64,000 nt of DNA from Halopseudomonas xinjiangensis. GTDB taxonomy: Bacteria > Pseudomonadota > Gammaproteobacteria > Pseudomonadales > Pseudomonadaceae. The stretch covers positions 27,642 to 91,641 of the forward strand of contig DRFO01000039.1 of assembly GCA_011050525.1 (NCBI GenBank), in the 5' to 3' direction. The notes under the pieces were generated by a model. It ran no database searches. It was given only the letters and a program-made list of their open reading frames with translations, and was not told where the DNA came from. The position numbers were made by a program, and so were the translations under genes. Shown here one piece after another: positions 33,400 to 41,985 of this stretch (its first letter is position 1; the number at the start of each line of letters is the position of its first letter).

Positions 33400-35540
33400 T
33401 GAAATCCGCAAAGCTGGCAGTTGTGCTGGTCATCGCAGCACTGGTGGTCGCATTTTTTGTTTTCGATCTGAACCAGTACCTCAATCTTGAGGCGCTTAAA
33501 GCGCAGCAGACCGCACTTGAGGCCCAGGTGAGTGCGCAACCGCTATTTGCCGCAGCGGTGTTTTTCGCGGCTTACGTGGTCGCCACCGCGTTGTCATTGC
33601 CGGGCGCTGCGTTACTGACGCTGATAGGCGGCGCCCTGTTCGGGCTGGGCTGGGGCCTGCTGCTGGTGTCCTTTGCCTCAACGCTCGGCGCTACCCTCGC
33701 CATGTTGATCAGTCGCTTTTTGCTACGTGACTGGGTCATGCGCCGATTCGGACGGCGCTTCAAGGCCATCAACAGGGGTGTCGAACGGGAAGGTGCCTTT
33801 TACCTCTTCGCCCTGCGCCTGGTGCCGATTTTTCCGTTCTTCCTGATTAATCTGGCAATGGGTTTGACGCGCCTGCCGGCGCGTACTTTCTGGTGGGTAA
33901 GCCAGCTTGGCATGTTGCCCGGCACGCTGGTCTACGTGAACGCGGGGCGTGAACTCGGGCAGCTCGACTCGCTCGGAGGCATCCTCTCCCCCGGCTTGAT
34001 AGGCGCTTTCGTGCTGCTGGGCGTGTTTCCGCTGATCGCCCGCAAGTTGCTCGATCTGATCAAGGCCCGCCGGGTGTATCAAGGCTGGCAAAAACCAAAG
34101 CAGTTCGAGCGCAACCTGGTGGTGATTGGCGCCGGTAGCGGCGGACTTGTGAGTGCTTATATCGCTGCAGCGGTTAAGGCCGATGTTACTTTGATCGAAA
34201 AACATGCAATGGGCGGGGATTGCCTGAATACCGGCTGCGTGCCGTCCAAGGCGCTGATCCGTTCGGCCAGGCTGGCGGCGGACATGCACAGAGCCCACCA
34301 TCTTGGCTATACCAGTGCCAGCGCTACGGTCGATTTCGCCCTGGTCATGGAGCGGATACAGCGGGTGATCCGGGACATCGAACCACACGACTCGATCGAG
34401 CGTTACAACAGCCTGGGTGTTCAGGTCATCAAGGGCGAGGCGCGAATCAGCTCGCCCTGGACGGTTGAGGTCAACGGCACCACGCTGACTACCCGTAACA
34501 TCATTATTGCAGCAGGCGGCAGCCCGAAAATGCCGCCTATTCCGGGGCTGGACGAGATGAACGCCTTCACCTCGGAGACCATCTGGAGCCTGCGTCAGCA
34601 ACCGAGGCGACTGCTGGTGCTGGGCGGCGGACCGATTGGCTGCGAACTGGCCCAGGCTTTCCAGCGACTGGGCTGCAAGGTAACGGTCGTGCAACGCGGC
34701 GAACGCCTGCTGCCCCATGAAGACCCGGACGCCAGCGCGCTGGTGGCTACCGCGCTCGAGCGCGACGGCGTTCAGTTGTTGCTCAAGCATGACGCCGAGC
34801 GGTTCGAGACGGTTGATGGCCAGCAGCAGTTGATCGCTCGACGCACTATCGATGATGAGACCACCACGGTTCCCTTCGACGCGGTGATGGTCGCGGTGGG
34901 TCGGGCAGCCAATACCAAAGGCTATGGCGTGGAAGAGTTGGGCCTGGTCCTGCGAGAAAGCGGCACCCTCGAGACCGATGAATTTCTTGCCACCCGCTTT
35001 CCGAACATCTATGCCGTGGGCGATGTAACCGGCCCGTTCCAGCTAACCCACGCAGCGGCTCATCAGGCATGGTACGCGGCGGTGAACGCTTTGTTCGGCA
35101 CCTTCAAGCGCTTCAAGGCCGACTACCGCGTGATGCCGCACTGCACCTTTACCGACCCCGAAGTAGCCCGCGTCGGTTTGTCGGAAAGCGAAGCCAAAGC
35201 CGCTGACACCCCGTTTGAGGTCACCCGCTACGCATTGGAAGACCTGGACCGGGCGATTGCCGAAGAAGCTGCAGAAGGTTATGTGAAGGTGCTTACGGAA
35301 CCTAACCGCGATCGGATACTCGGAGTGACTATCGTCGGCCAGCATGCTGGCGAGCTCATTGCAGAATATGTGCTAGCAATGAAACATAATCTAGGATTGA
35401 ACAAGATTCTTGGTACGGTGCATACTTACCCGACCATGGCAGAAGCGAACAAATATGCAGCCGGGGAATGGAAAAAAGCTCACGCGCCACAAGGATTGTT
35501 GAAGTGGGTAGCCAAATATCACCATTGGAAACGGGGTTGA
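33399..35540 (+). CDS. TVP38/TMEM64 membrane domain fused to a mercuric-reductase-like FAD oxidoreductase
   Basis: A 713-residue two-part protein. Residues ~1-230 are a DedA/VTT-type membrane domain with about five to six helices (LSLPGAALLTLIGGALFG; LRLVPIFPFFLINLAMG, the re-entrant-loop signatures). Residues ~238-713 are a class I flavin disulfide reductase: VIGAGSGGLVSAY (FAD loop), GGDCLNTGCVPSKAL with the redox pair CX4C near 274/279, LVLGGGPIGCELAQAF (NAD loop), AVGDVTG, and the C-terminal dimer motif TVHTYPTMAEAN. No N-terminal heavy-metal domain or C-terminal vicinal cysteines are seen, so mercury reduction is unlikely. TAATG overlap with the preceding gene. A membrane-tethered redox role in the pathway is inferred. 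Confidence 0.88.
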   Translation: MKSAKLAVVLVIAALVVAFFVFDLNQYLNLEALKAQQTALEAQVSAQPLFAAAVFFAAYVVATALSLPGAALLTLIGGALFGLGWGLLLVSFASTLGATLAMLISRFLLRDWVMRRFGRRFKAINRGVEREGAFYLFALRLVPIFPFFLINLAMGLTRLPARTFWWVSQLGMLPGTLVYVNAGRELGQLDSLGGILSPGLIGAFVLLGVFPLIARKLLDLIKARRVYQGWQKPKQFERNLVVIGAGSGGLVSAYIAAAVKADVTLIEKHAMGGDCLNTGCVPSKALIRSARLAADMHRAHHLGYTSASATVDFALVMERIQRVIRDIEPHDSIERYNSLGVQVIKGEARISSPWTVEVNGTTLTTRNIIIAAGGSPKMPPIPGLDEMNAFTSETIWSLRQQPRRLLVLGGGPIGCELAQAFQRLGCKVTVVQRGERLLPHEDPDASALVATALERDGVQLLLKHDAERFETVDGQQQLIARRTIDDETTTVPFDAVMVAVGRAANTKGYGVEELGLVLRESGTLETDEFLATRFPNIYAVGDVTGPFQLTHAAAHQAWYAAVNALFGTFKRFKADYRVMPHCTFTDPEVARVGLSESEAKAADTPFEVTRYALEDLDRAIAEEAAEGYVKVLTEPNRDRILGVTIVGQHAGELIAEYVLAMKHNLGLNKILGTVHTYPTMAEANKYAAGEWKKAHAPQGLLKWVAKYHHWKRG

Positions 35541-36220
35541 AGCTTTCGGTAGTCATTCCGACTCTGAATGAAGCCGCTGTACTCGGCGAAACCCTTGCTG
35601 CTTTGCAAGCATGCCGCGACCGGATCGAGATAATCGTGGTGGATGGCGGAAGCCTTGATGACACCCTGCTGGTCGCCAGGGGGCTGGCTGACCGGATCAT
35701 TACCAATGAACCGGGGCGGGCCAGACAGATGAACGCTGGCGCATCACTGGCAACCGGCAAGACGCTGCTCTTTCTGCATGCGGACACCCTGTTGCCAAAG
35801 GATTTCCACCAGTTGATCGGCAACGCGCTAAGCCAGACCGGTAGCCTGTGGGGGCGGTTCGATATCCAGTTCAGCCCTTCCACGCCTACGCTCAACCTCA
35901 TAGCCTGGATGATCAACAAACGCTCGCGTCTGACGCGCATCTGCACCGGCGATCAGGCCATATTCGTGCGCAGCTCGATCTTCCGTGACTTTGGACGGTT
36001 TACCGAGATCCCGTTGATGGAAGATATCGAACTGACCAGCCGGTTGCGCTACCTCACTCCCCCCGCCTGTATCGAAACCAGGGCTGTAACATCCAGCCGG
36101 CGCTGGATCGAAAAGGGCACGTTGCGCACCGTGATGCTGATGTGGCGGTTGCGATTGCTCTACTGGCTTGGCGTTCCCGCTGAGCGCCTGGCCAACCTGT
36201 ATTACCCCAATCGCCGATGA
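35537..36220 (+). CDS. TIGR04283-type glycosyltransferase (arsenosugar cluster family)
   Basis: About 227 residues, GT2 fold. It starts at TTG overlapping the previous stop (TTGA), giving MKLSVVIPTLNEAAVLGETL; the open frame continues upstream to 35468 inside the fusion gene but without conserved content. Motifs: EIIVVDGGSLDDT (~33-45), GRARQMNAGASLATG (~61-75), LLFLHADTLLP (~78-88; the HADT replaces DXD) and CTGDQAIFVRSS (~133-144), all characteristic of the family found next to ArsS. Presumed to move a sugar in the arsenosugar-like pathway. Confidence 0.87.
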   Translation: MKLSVVIPTLNEAAVLGETLAALQACRDRIEIIVVDGGSLDDTLLVARGLADRIITNEPGRARQMNAGASLATGKTLLFLHADTLLPKDFHQLIGNALSQTGSLWGRFDIQFSPSTPTLNLIAWMINKRSRLTRICTGDQAIFVRSSIFRDFGRFTEIPLMEDIELTSRLRYLTPPACIETRAVTSSRRWIEKGTLRTVMLMWRLRLLYWLGVPAERLANLYYPNRR

Positions 36221-36846
36221 CGACCGCCGTCAATAACGCCTTGCCGCTTCTTATATTTGCCAAGGCTCCAGAACCAGGCACAGTCAAGACTCGGCTGATC
36301 CCGACCCTGGGTGAACAGGGAGCTTGTGAGCTCTATACACGCCTGCTCAACCATACGTTGGAACAGACCCGTGGGTGGGTCGGGCGACGTTATCTGTACT
36401 GCGCTCCGGATGCGAGCCATCCACAGTTTGCCGATCTAGCCCACAAACATTGCCTGAGCTTGCGGGTGCAGTCCGACGGCGATCTTGGTCAACGCATGGC
36501 TGCTGCGCTCGCCGAGTTTCCCCAGGGCGCCCTGTTGATCGGCACCGATTGCCCGGTACTGGATTGCACCCACCTGCATGCCGCTGCGCAGGCGCTGCAA
36601 AACCACGACACCGCAGTAATACCCAGTGAGGACGGCGGGTACGTTCTGATCGGGCAGCGTCAACCCAATCCAGCCCCGTTTGCTGGGATGACCTGGAGCC
36701 ATGCGCGGGTTCTAACCGATACGCAACAACGACTGCATGCCGCCGGGTTGACTCTCTGGTTGGGGCCGACACTATGGGATCTGGATGAGCCTGCGGACCT
36801 GGACCGCCTGCCCAGCGACCTTGCGGCCCCCTATTCGTACCAATAG
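36217..36846 (+). CDS. TIGR04282-type glycosyltransferase/nucleotidyltransferase-like protein
   Basis: A 209-residue protein of the family that accompanies ArsS and the TIGR04283 transferase. It shows the nucleotide-binding LIFAKAPEPGTVKTRLIPTL segment (residues ~12-31), LIGTDCPVL (~108-116), and PSEDGGYVLIGQR (~133-145), the family's signature blocks, with an overall MobA/GT-A-like layout. It overlaps the preceding gene by 4 bp (ATGA). It is the last gene of the operon; a 145-bp gap without a terminator follows. Reaction unproven. Confidence 0.87.
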   Translation: MTTAVNNALPLLIFAKAPEPGTVKTRLIPTLGEQGACELYTRLLNHTLEQTRGWVGRRYLYCAPDASHPQFADLAHKHCLSLRVQSDGDLGQRMAAALAEFPQGALLIGTDCPVLDCTHLHAAAQALQNHDTAVIPSEDGGYVLIGQRQPNPAPFAGMTWSHARVLTDTQQRLHAAGLTLWLGPTLWDLDEPADLDRLPSDLAAPYSYQ

Positions 36847-36991
36847 TAGGCTACGTCTTTTATCAGATTTGTTTATGAACCCCCATTCCAGGCGCGGGAC
36901 ATAGTTCACGTTGCGCCCGCGTGACTATATGGTCAGCTGCAATGAAGCCGCTCGTTGCGGCTCCCGGCCCACAAAACTCAAAGGAATTCCC

Positions 36992-38188
36992 ATGTTCGAA
37001 CTCAGCCCCCGCGTGAAGGACCTTAAACAGCAACTTGAAGCGTTCATGGATGAGCACATCTATCCGAACGAAGGCCTGTTCTATGAGCAGGTCAAGCAGA
37101 ACAAGTGGGGCGCGCCGCCCATTCAGGAAGAGCTGAAGGCCAAGGCAAAAAGCCAGGGATTGTGGAATCTGTTTCTACCCCACAGCGAGCGCGGCGCTGG
37201 CCTGAGCAACGAAGAATACGGCCACCTGTGTGAAATCATGGGCCGTTCTTCCATGGCGCCGGAAGTCTTTAACTGCAACGCGCCAGACACCGGCAATATG
37301 GAAGTGATCGAGCGCTACGGTAATGAAGAACACAAGGAGCGCTGGTTGAAGCCATTGCTGGCCGGCGAAATCCGCTCGTGCTTCTCCATGACCGAACCCG
37401 ACGTTGCCTCGTCCGACGCGACCAATATCGAATGCGAAATCCGCCGCGACGGTGACGAATACGTTATCAACGGCACCAAGTGGTGGTCTTCCGGAGCCAT
37501 GGCAGAAAGCTGCAAAATCGCCATTGTGATGGGTAAAACCGATCCGAATGCACCCAAGCATCTGCAGCAGAGCATGATCCTGGTCCCGCTCGACAGCCCC
37601 GGCGTGACCATCGTGCGTGATTTGCACGTATTCGGTTACGACCATGCACCCCACGGCCATGCCGAAATCCGTTATGAAAACGTGCGTGTGCCGGTTTCTA
37701 ACCTGCTATTGGGTGAAGGTCGCGGATTCGAGATATCCCAGGGTCGTCTCGGGCCAGGCCGCATCCACCACTGCATGCGCGCCATCGGTGTAGCCGAGCG
37801 TGCGCTGGAAGCCATGTGCCGCCGCGCGGCCGAACGTGTCGCCTTCGGCAAGCCGCTGTACAAGCACGGCAGCACCGCAGAAGCCATCGCCAAGTCCCGC
37901 TGCGAAATCGATCAGGCTCGCCTGCTGACGCTGATGGCCGCGCGCAGCATGGACCAGTTCGGTAACAAGGTAGCCCGTCAGCAGATCGCCATGATCAAGG
38001 CTGTCGCCCCGACCATGCTGTGCAACGTGCTGGATCGCGCCATTCAGGTACATGGCGCCAAAGGGGTATGCCAGGACACCTTCCTCGCCTCCGCCTACGC
38101 CAAGGCCCGCACCCTACGCCTGGCCGACGGCCCGGATGAAGTGCATCTGGGCACCATTGCCAAAATTGAAATGGGTCGGTATTTGTAA
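36992..38188 (+). CDS. Acyl-CoA dehydrogenase (ACAD10/11-like)
   Basis: A 398-residue FAD enzyme of the acyl-CoA dehydrogenase fold. FAD/substrate loops [16 protein letters not shown] (~130-145) and [14 protein letters not shown] (~162-175) are present, then [20 protein letters not shown] (~250-269) and the C-terminal [15 protein letters not shown] (~353-367). The RIHHCMR variant and acidic N-terminal half are typical of the ACAD10/11 branch that works with an APH-like kinase, and such a kinase gene lies 1.7 kb downstream. AAGGAA lies 6 nt before ATG at 36992; the upstream extension is not conserved. Confidence 0.9.
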   Translation: MFELSPRVKDLKQQLEAFMDEHIYPNEGLFYEQVKQNKWGAPPIQEELKAKAKSQGLWNLFLPHSERGAGLSNEEYGHLCEIMGRSSMAPEVFNCNAPDTGNMEVIERYGNEEHKERWLKPLLAGEIRSCFSMTEPDVASSDATNIECEIRRDGDEYVINGTKWWSSGAMAESCKIAIVMGKTDPNAPKHLQQSMILVPLDSPGVTIVRDLHVFGYDHAPHGHAEIRYENVRVPVSNLLLGEGRGFEISQGRLGPGRIHHCMRAIGVAERALEAMCRRAAERVAFGKPLYKHGSTAEAIAKSRCEIDQARLLTLMAARSMDQFGNKVARQQIAMIKAVAPTMLCNVLDRAIQVHGAKGVCQDTFLASAYAKARTLRLADGPDEVHLGTIAKIEMGRYL

Positions 38189-38204
38189 AGGTGGTCGAGA
38201 GCAT

Positions 38205-38960
38205 TGCATCGGAAGCGACTCCGCCTGGATTCCCGCTTTCGCGGGAATGACGAGGTGAGGGAGAACGGTGTGTGACGCGGCTCTGCTTGGATTCCCGCTT
38301 TCGCGGGAATGACGAGGTGAGGGAGAACGGTGTGCGAGGCGGCTCCGCATGGATTCCCGCTTTCGCGGGAATGACGAGGTAAGAGCAAATGGCGGGGAAA
38401 CATGTAATTGCCGTTTCGCAACAAACTCAGCCCCCTCTCCGTCATCCCCGCGCAGGCGGGGATCCATTCTGGGGGGCGCAATTGGCGTCTTTGGACTTAC
38501 CTGGGCCCCCGCAAAGGCGGCGATCCAGGTGCTGGAAAAAAAGACGACGTGTGGATTGGCTTTGCCTGGATTCTGACGAGGTGAGGGAGAACGGTGTGCG
38601 AGGCGGCTCCGCTTGGATTCCCGCTTTCGCGGGAATGACGAGGTGAGAGCAAATGGCGGGGAAACATGTAATTGCCGTTTCGCAACAAACCCAGCCCCCT
38701 CTCCGTCATCCCCGCGCAGGCGGGGATCCAAGCGCCAGAAGAAAGAGACGACGTGTGGACTGGCTCCGCTTGGATTCCCGCTTTCGCGGGAATGACAAGG
38801 TGGAGGTGAGAGCCAAAAGGCGGGGAAGAGTGTAATGGCCGTTGCCCGACAAACTCAGCCCTACTCCGTCATCCCCGCAAAGGCGGGGATCCCAAGCTGC
38901 GCGCCGCTCGTCAACGTCCCCTGGAGTCGTCATCCCCGCGCAGGCGGGGATCCAGAGGGT
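38205..38960. repeat. dRS3-like repeat array with 62-bp period and a duplicated ~93-bp segment
   Basis: The gap 38189-39010 is almost all repeat. GGATTCCCGCTTTCGCGGGA arms start at 38227, 38289, 38351, 38615 and 38772; the first three are spaced 62 bp with GAGGGAGAACGGTGTG between them. A segment of about 93 bp (AGCAAATGGCGGGGAAACAT through a GCGCAGGCGGGGATCC arm) occurs at about 38378-38470 and again 261 bp later at about 38639-38731. More GC-rich arms lie near 38436, 38705, 38870 and 38931. Short frames here are repeat-derived. Confidence 0.92.
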
Positions 38961-39010
38961 CTAAACAATAAGCTGCATAATATTGACAATCACAACGGAC
39001 AAGATAAGCA

Positions 39011-39775
39011 ATGAGTACATTATTTGATCTTACCGGCAAGGTCGCGGTCATCACTGGTTCTACCAAGGGGATTGGCCGCGCTATTGCCGAGGAATACGCC
39101 AAAGCCGGTGCCAAGGTGGTGATTTCCAGTCGCAAGGCGGACGCCTGTGAGCAGGTCGCCAATGAACTCCGTGAGAAAGGCTTTGAGGCCCTGCCCGTGG
39201 CCTGCCACGTAGGTGACAAGGCGCAACTGCAGAACCTGGTCGACACCACCATTGGCACCTGGGGCAAGATCGATATTCTAGTGTGCAATGCCGCCACCAA
39301 CCCGGTGTATGGCCCGACCTCCAAGGTCAGCGACGAGGCCTTTGACAAGATCATGGGCACCAACGTCAAGGGCACTTTCTGGCTGTGCAACATGGTCATT
39401 CCGCAGATGGTCGAACTGGGTGGTGGCTCCATCGTGCTGCTGTCGAGCATTGCGGGGTTGCGGGCCAGCGCTAACATCGGCGTTTACGGCATGTCCAAGG
39501 CGGCCGAAGCTGGCCTGGCGCGTAACCTGTCGCTGGAATGGGGGCCGAAGAACATCCGCGTCAACTCCATCGCGCCGGGTCTGGTCCGTACCGATTTTGC
39601 CCAGGCTCTGCTGGAAGATCCGGACCGCCTCAAGCGCGTCGAAGAAAAACTGCCCTTGCGGCGGGTCGGCGAGCCCATCGACATCGCGGGCGTGGCGCTG
39701 TTTCTGGCCTCTTCCGCCAGTGCATATGTTACCGGCCAGACCATTGTCGCGGACGGTGGCGATACCATCACCTGA
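39011..39775 (+). CDS. Short-chain dehydrogenase/reductase (SDR)
   Basis: A 254-residue classical SDR. The NAD(P) loop is TGSTKGIGRAIAE (residues ~15-27), followed by NAATNP (NAG-like, ~90-95), the catalytic serine in VLLSSIAGLRAS (~143-154) and YGMSK (YxxxK, ~160-164). A C-terminal GQTIVADGGDTIT completes the fold. It lies between the acyl-CoA dehydrogenase and the APH-type kinase, all in one direction, suggesting the alcohol-to-ketone or reverse step of the same acyl-CoA pathway. A weak GGACAAG is the only ribosome-site candidate. Confidence 0.88.
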   Translation: MSTLFDLTGKVAVITGSTKGIGRAIAEEYAKAGAKVVISSRKADACEQVANELREKGFEALPVACHVGDKAQLQNLVDTTIGTWGKIDILVCNAATNPVYGPTSKVSDEAFDKIMGTNVKGTFWLCNMVIPQMVELGGGSIVLLSSIAGLRASANIGVYGMSKAAEAGLARNLSLEWGPKNIRVNSIAPGLVRTDFAQALLEDPDRLKRVEEKLPLRRVGEPIDIAGVALFLASSASAYVTGQTIVADGGDTIT

Positions 39776-39805
39776 TGGCCGCTGATTCACCATTCTGCTA
39801 ACTCG

Positions 39806-39825
39806 CGCCAGGTTTCTGCCTGGCG
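39806..39825 (+). terminator. Possible weak terminator hairpin after the SDR gene
   Basis: CGCCAGG-TTTCTG-CCTGGCG forms a perfect 7-bp stem 31 bp after the SDR stop. The following bases (TGTTACGTT) are only partly T-rich, so it may be an attenuator or a chance hairpin. Confidence 0.4.
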
Positions 39826-39864
39826 TGTTACGTTAACGCCTCCACTGTATACAGGACCTTCTAC

Positions 39865-40914
39865 ATGAGCGAAGCAACCCTGATCGACGTATTACCCGCG
39901 CACCGGATTGACGAAAGGAAGCTCGCTTCCTATTTGCAGCAGTATCTTCCCGGCGCGGAAAACGGTCTCAAGCTTCAGCAGTTCCAGGGAGGCCAGTCCA
40001 ACCCGACCTACCTGATGGAAATTGCCGAAAAGCGTTACGTGTTGCGCAAGAAACCGCCGGGCAAGCTGCTCCCTTCAGCGCACATGGTCGAGCGTGAGTA
40101 TCAGGTGATCAACGCGCTAGGCGCCACTGACGTTCCGGTGCCCACCGCGCGCTTGTTGTGTGAAGATCCTGACGTCATCGGTACTGCGTTCTACGTGATG
40201 GATTATGTTGAAGGCCGCGTTCATACGCAGCCGTTGCTGTCCGCGGTGGACCACGAGCAGCGCTCGCCCATCTATCATTCGATGATCGAGACCATGGCCA
40301 GGCTGCACAATGTCGACTGGAAGGCTGTCGGCCTGGAAAGTTACGGCAAACCCGATGGCTATGTACCCCGGCAGATCAAACGCTGGAGCGGTCAGTTTGA
40401 AGCCAGCCGTACCGATGACATGCCAGCCATGGACGCGCTAATGGCCTGGCTGCCCGAGAACTGCCCCAGCGATGATCACACCACCATTGCCCACGGCGAT
40501 TTCCGCGTCGGCAACCTGATTTTGCATCCGACCGAACCCAAGGTAGTGTCCATTCTGGATTGGGAATTGGCTACCCTCGGCCACCCGCTGTCCGATCTGG
40601 CGTACTGCTGCCTGCCCTACCATCTGCCCTCAGGTGTCAGCGGCGTGAAAGGCATGCAGGGCGGCGATCTCAAGTCACTGGGTCTACCGGAGGAGCAACA
40701 GGTGCTCGACTGGTATTGCCAGTACACCGGCCGCAGTGAAGTGCCAGACTGGAACTTCTTTCTGGCGTTTTCGCTGTTCCGTCTGGCGGCCATTTTGCAG
40801 GGCGTCTATCACCGGGCATTACAGGGTAATGCGAGCAATGCCGATGCGCTGGATGTCGGCAAACGTGCGGGCTTGTTGGCGCAGCGTGGCTGGGAGATTG
40901 CGCAGCAGAAGTAA
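39865..40914 (+). CDS. APH-fold phosphotransferase (ACAD10/11 kinase-domain-like)
   Basis: A 349-residue kinase of the aminoglycoside-phosphotransferase fold. QGGQSNPTYLMEI (~35-47) is the nucleotide-binding strand, YVLRKKPPG (~53-61) carries the ATP-binding Lys, AHGDFRVGNLIL (~212-223) is the catalytic loop and ILDWELATLGHPLSDLAYCC (~233-252) the metal-binding DxE/D segment. This subgroup equals the kinase domain of mammalian ACAD10/11 and P. putida LvaA, which phosphorylate 4-hydroxyacyl-CoA so that the paired dehydrogenase can complete conversion. AGGA lies 8 nt before ATG. The nearby dehydrogenase and SDR support that reading. Confidence 0.87.
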   Translation: MSEATLIDVLPAHRIDERKLASYLQQYLPGAENGLKLQQFQGGQSNPTYLMEIAEKRYVLRKKPPGKLLPSAHMVEREYQVINALGATDVPVPTARLLCEDPDVIGTAFYVMDYVEGRVHTQPLLSAVDHEQRSPIYHSMIETMARLHNVDWKAVGLESYGKPDGYVPRQIKRWSGQFEASRTDDMPAMDALMAWLPENCPSDDHTTIAHGDFRVGNLILHPTEPKVVSILDWELATLGHPLSDLAYCCLPYHLPSGVSGVKGMQGGDLKSLGLPEEQQVLDWYCQYTGRSEVPDWNFFLAFSLFRLAAILQGVYHRALQGNASNADALDVGKRAGLLAQRGWEIAQQK

Positions 40915-40992
40915 GCCGGCCTTCAATATCTCGAACGTCCGTAACTCACCGGGGCACATCTTTTGACGTGCTCCGACAACAGGTTGAACTTC

Positions 40993-41832
40993 ATGACCAA
41001 ACCGATCAAGCGTGTACTACTGACCAACGACGATGGCTGGCGCGAGCCGGGCCTGAAGGTTATGGAGGAGATCGCCGCCGAGATTGCCGAGGAAGTCTGG
41101 ATCGTTTCGCCCGATCTGGATCAGAGCGGCGTGTCAATGTCGATCACCCTGCATTCGCCTTTGCGCGTGCACCATATGGGCGAGCGGCGTCTGAGCGTCA
41201 GCGGCACCCCAAGCGACTGCGTGTTGCTGGCGGTCGGCGAGCTGATGCCGGAGGCGCCTGATCTGGTTCTGTCCGGGGTCAATGCCGGCGCCAACATCAG
41301 CGACTCGGTGGCCTATTCCGGCACCATCGGCGGCGCGCTGACCGCCACGCTGATGGGCATCCCGTCGATTGCACTGTCTCTGGCGTACCACAAGGGCAGC
41401 GATATCCATTGGGACACTGCCCGGCAGTTCGGACCTGGCGTGGTACGTCAGCTACTCGAAAAGGGCTGGCCCACCGATTGCGCGATGAATGTCAACTTTC
41501 CCGCCTGCCTTCCCGACCAGGTGACTGGCGTGGCGACCTGCCGGGCGCGAGCCGGCAGCATTGGCGGGATTAATATCGAATGTCGCCGCGATACCCGGGA
41601 TGTGCCTTATTTTTGGCTCGGCTTTCAGCGCCAGACCGAACGTATTACCGGGCTGGACACCGATGTCGGAGCGTTGCGCGCGAACCGCATCAGCATCTCG
41701 CCGCTGCGCTTTGAGCGAGAGATCGCCAGTTGGCAGATCGACACCGAGGCGATGTCCGACAAACTGGGTATCAAGCCACGCGGCGATAACGCGCTGGATA
41801 CCGAAGGCAACGAGCCGAGTATTGATCATTAG
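40993..41832 (+). CDS. surE: SurE-family 5'/3'-nucleotidase
   Basis: A 279-residue SurE-fold phosphatase. Metal-binding LLTNDDGWREPG is at residues ~9-20, SPDLDQSGVSMSIT at ~38-51, SGTPSDCVLLA at ~69-79 and SGVNAGANISDSVAYSGTIG at ~92-111, the canonical blocks for nucleoside monophosphate phosphatases. It is not in the usual surE-pcm-rpoS setting, so it is probably a second, specialised SurE working with the flanking acyl-CoA and SDR genes. ATG at 40993 is chosen over an upstream TTG at 40963; the ribosome site is weak for both. Confidence 0.85.
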   Translation: MTKPIKRVLLTNDDGWREPGLKVMEEIAAEIAEEVWIVSPDLDQSGVSMSITLHSPLRVHHMGERRLSVSGTPSDCVLLAVGELMPEAPDLVLSGVNAGANISDSVAYSGTIGGALTATLMGIPSIALSLAYHKGSDIHWDTARQFGPGVVRQLLEKGWPTDCAMNVNFPACLPDQVTGVATCRARAGSIGGINIECRRDTRDVPYFWLGFQRQTERITGLDTDVGALRANRISISPLRFEREIASWQIDTEAMSDKLGIKPRGDNALDTEGNEPSIDH

Positions 41833-41985
41833 CCCCAGCTGGAAGCCTGAGGTTTCAAGCAATTGAGACCGGAGCCGTTACACTTCGACAAATTCACCCG
41901 GCGCGCATCCTGACGTTTTGCGCTGGTTAAATATCTTAATTCTGCCGCTTGCCACGCTTGTGGCTTGCCGCTAGAGGAGGACCTC

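Noticed and set aside
33399..35540. Mercuric reductase MerA
   Set aside because: The redox CX4C pair is present, but the N-terminal metal-binding domain and C-terminal vicinal cysteines are not seen, and no mer genes surround it.
38095..38731. 128- and 205-residue minus-strand frames after the acyl-CoA dehydrogenase gene
   Set aside because: Repeat-coded (PRLRGDDG and SFPRKRES units typical of such palindromes) and partly antisense to a real gene.
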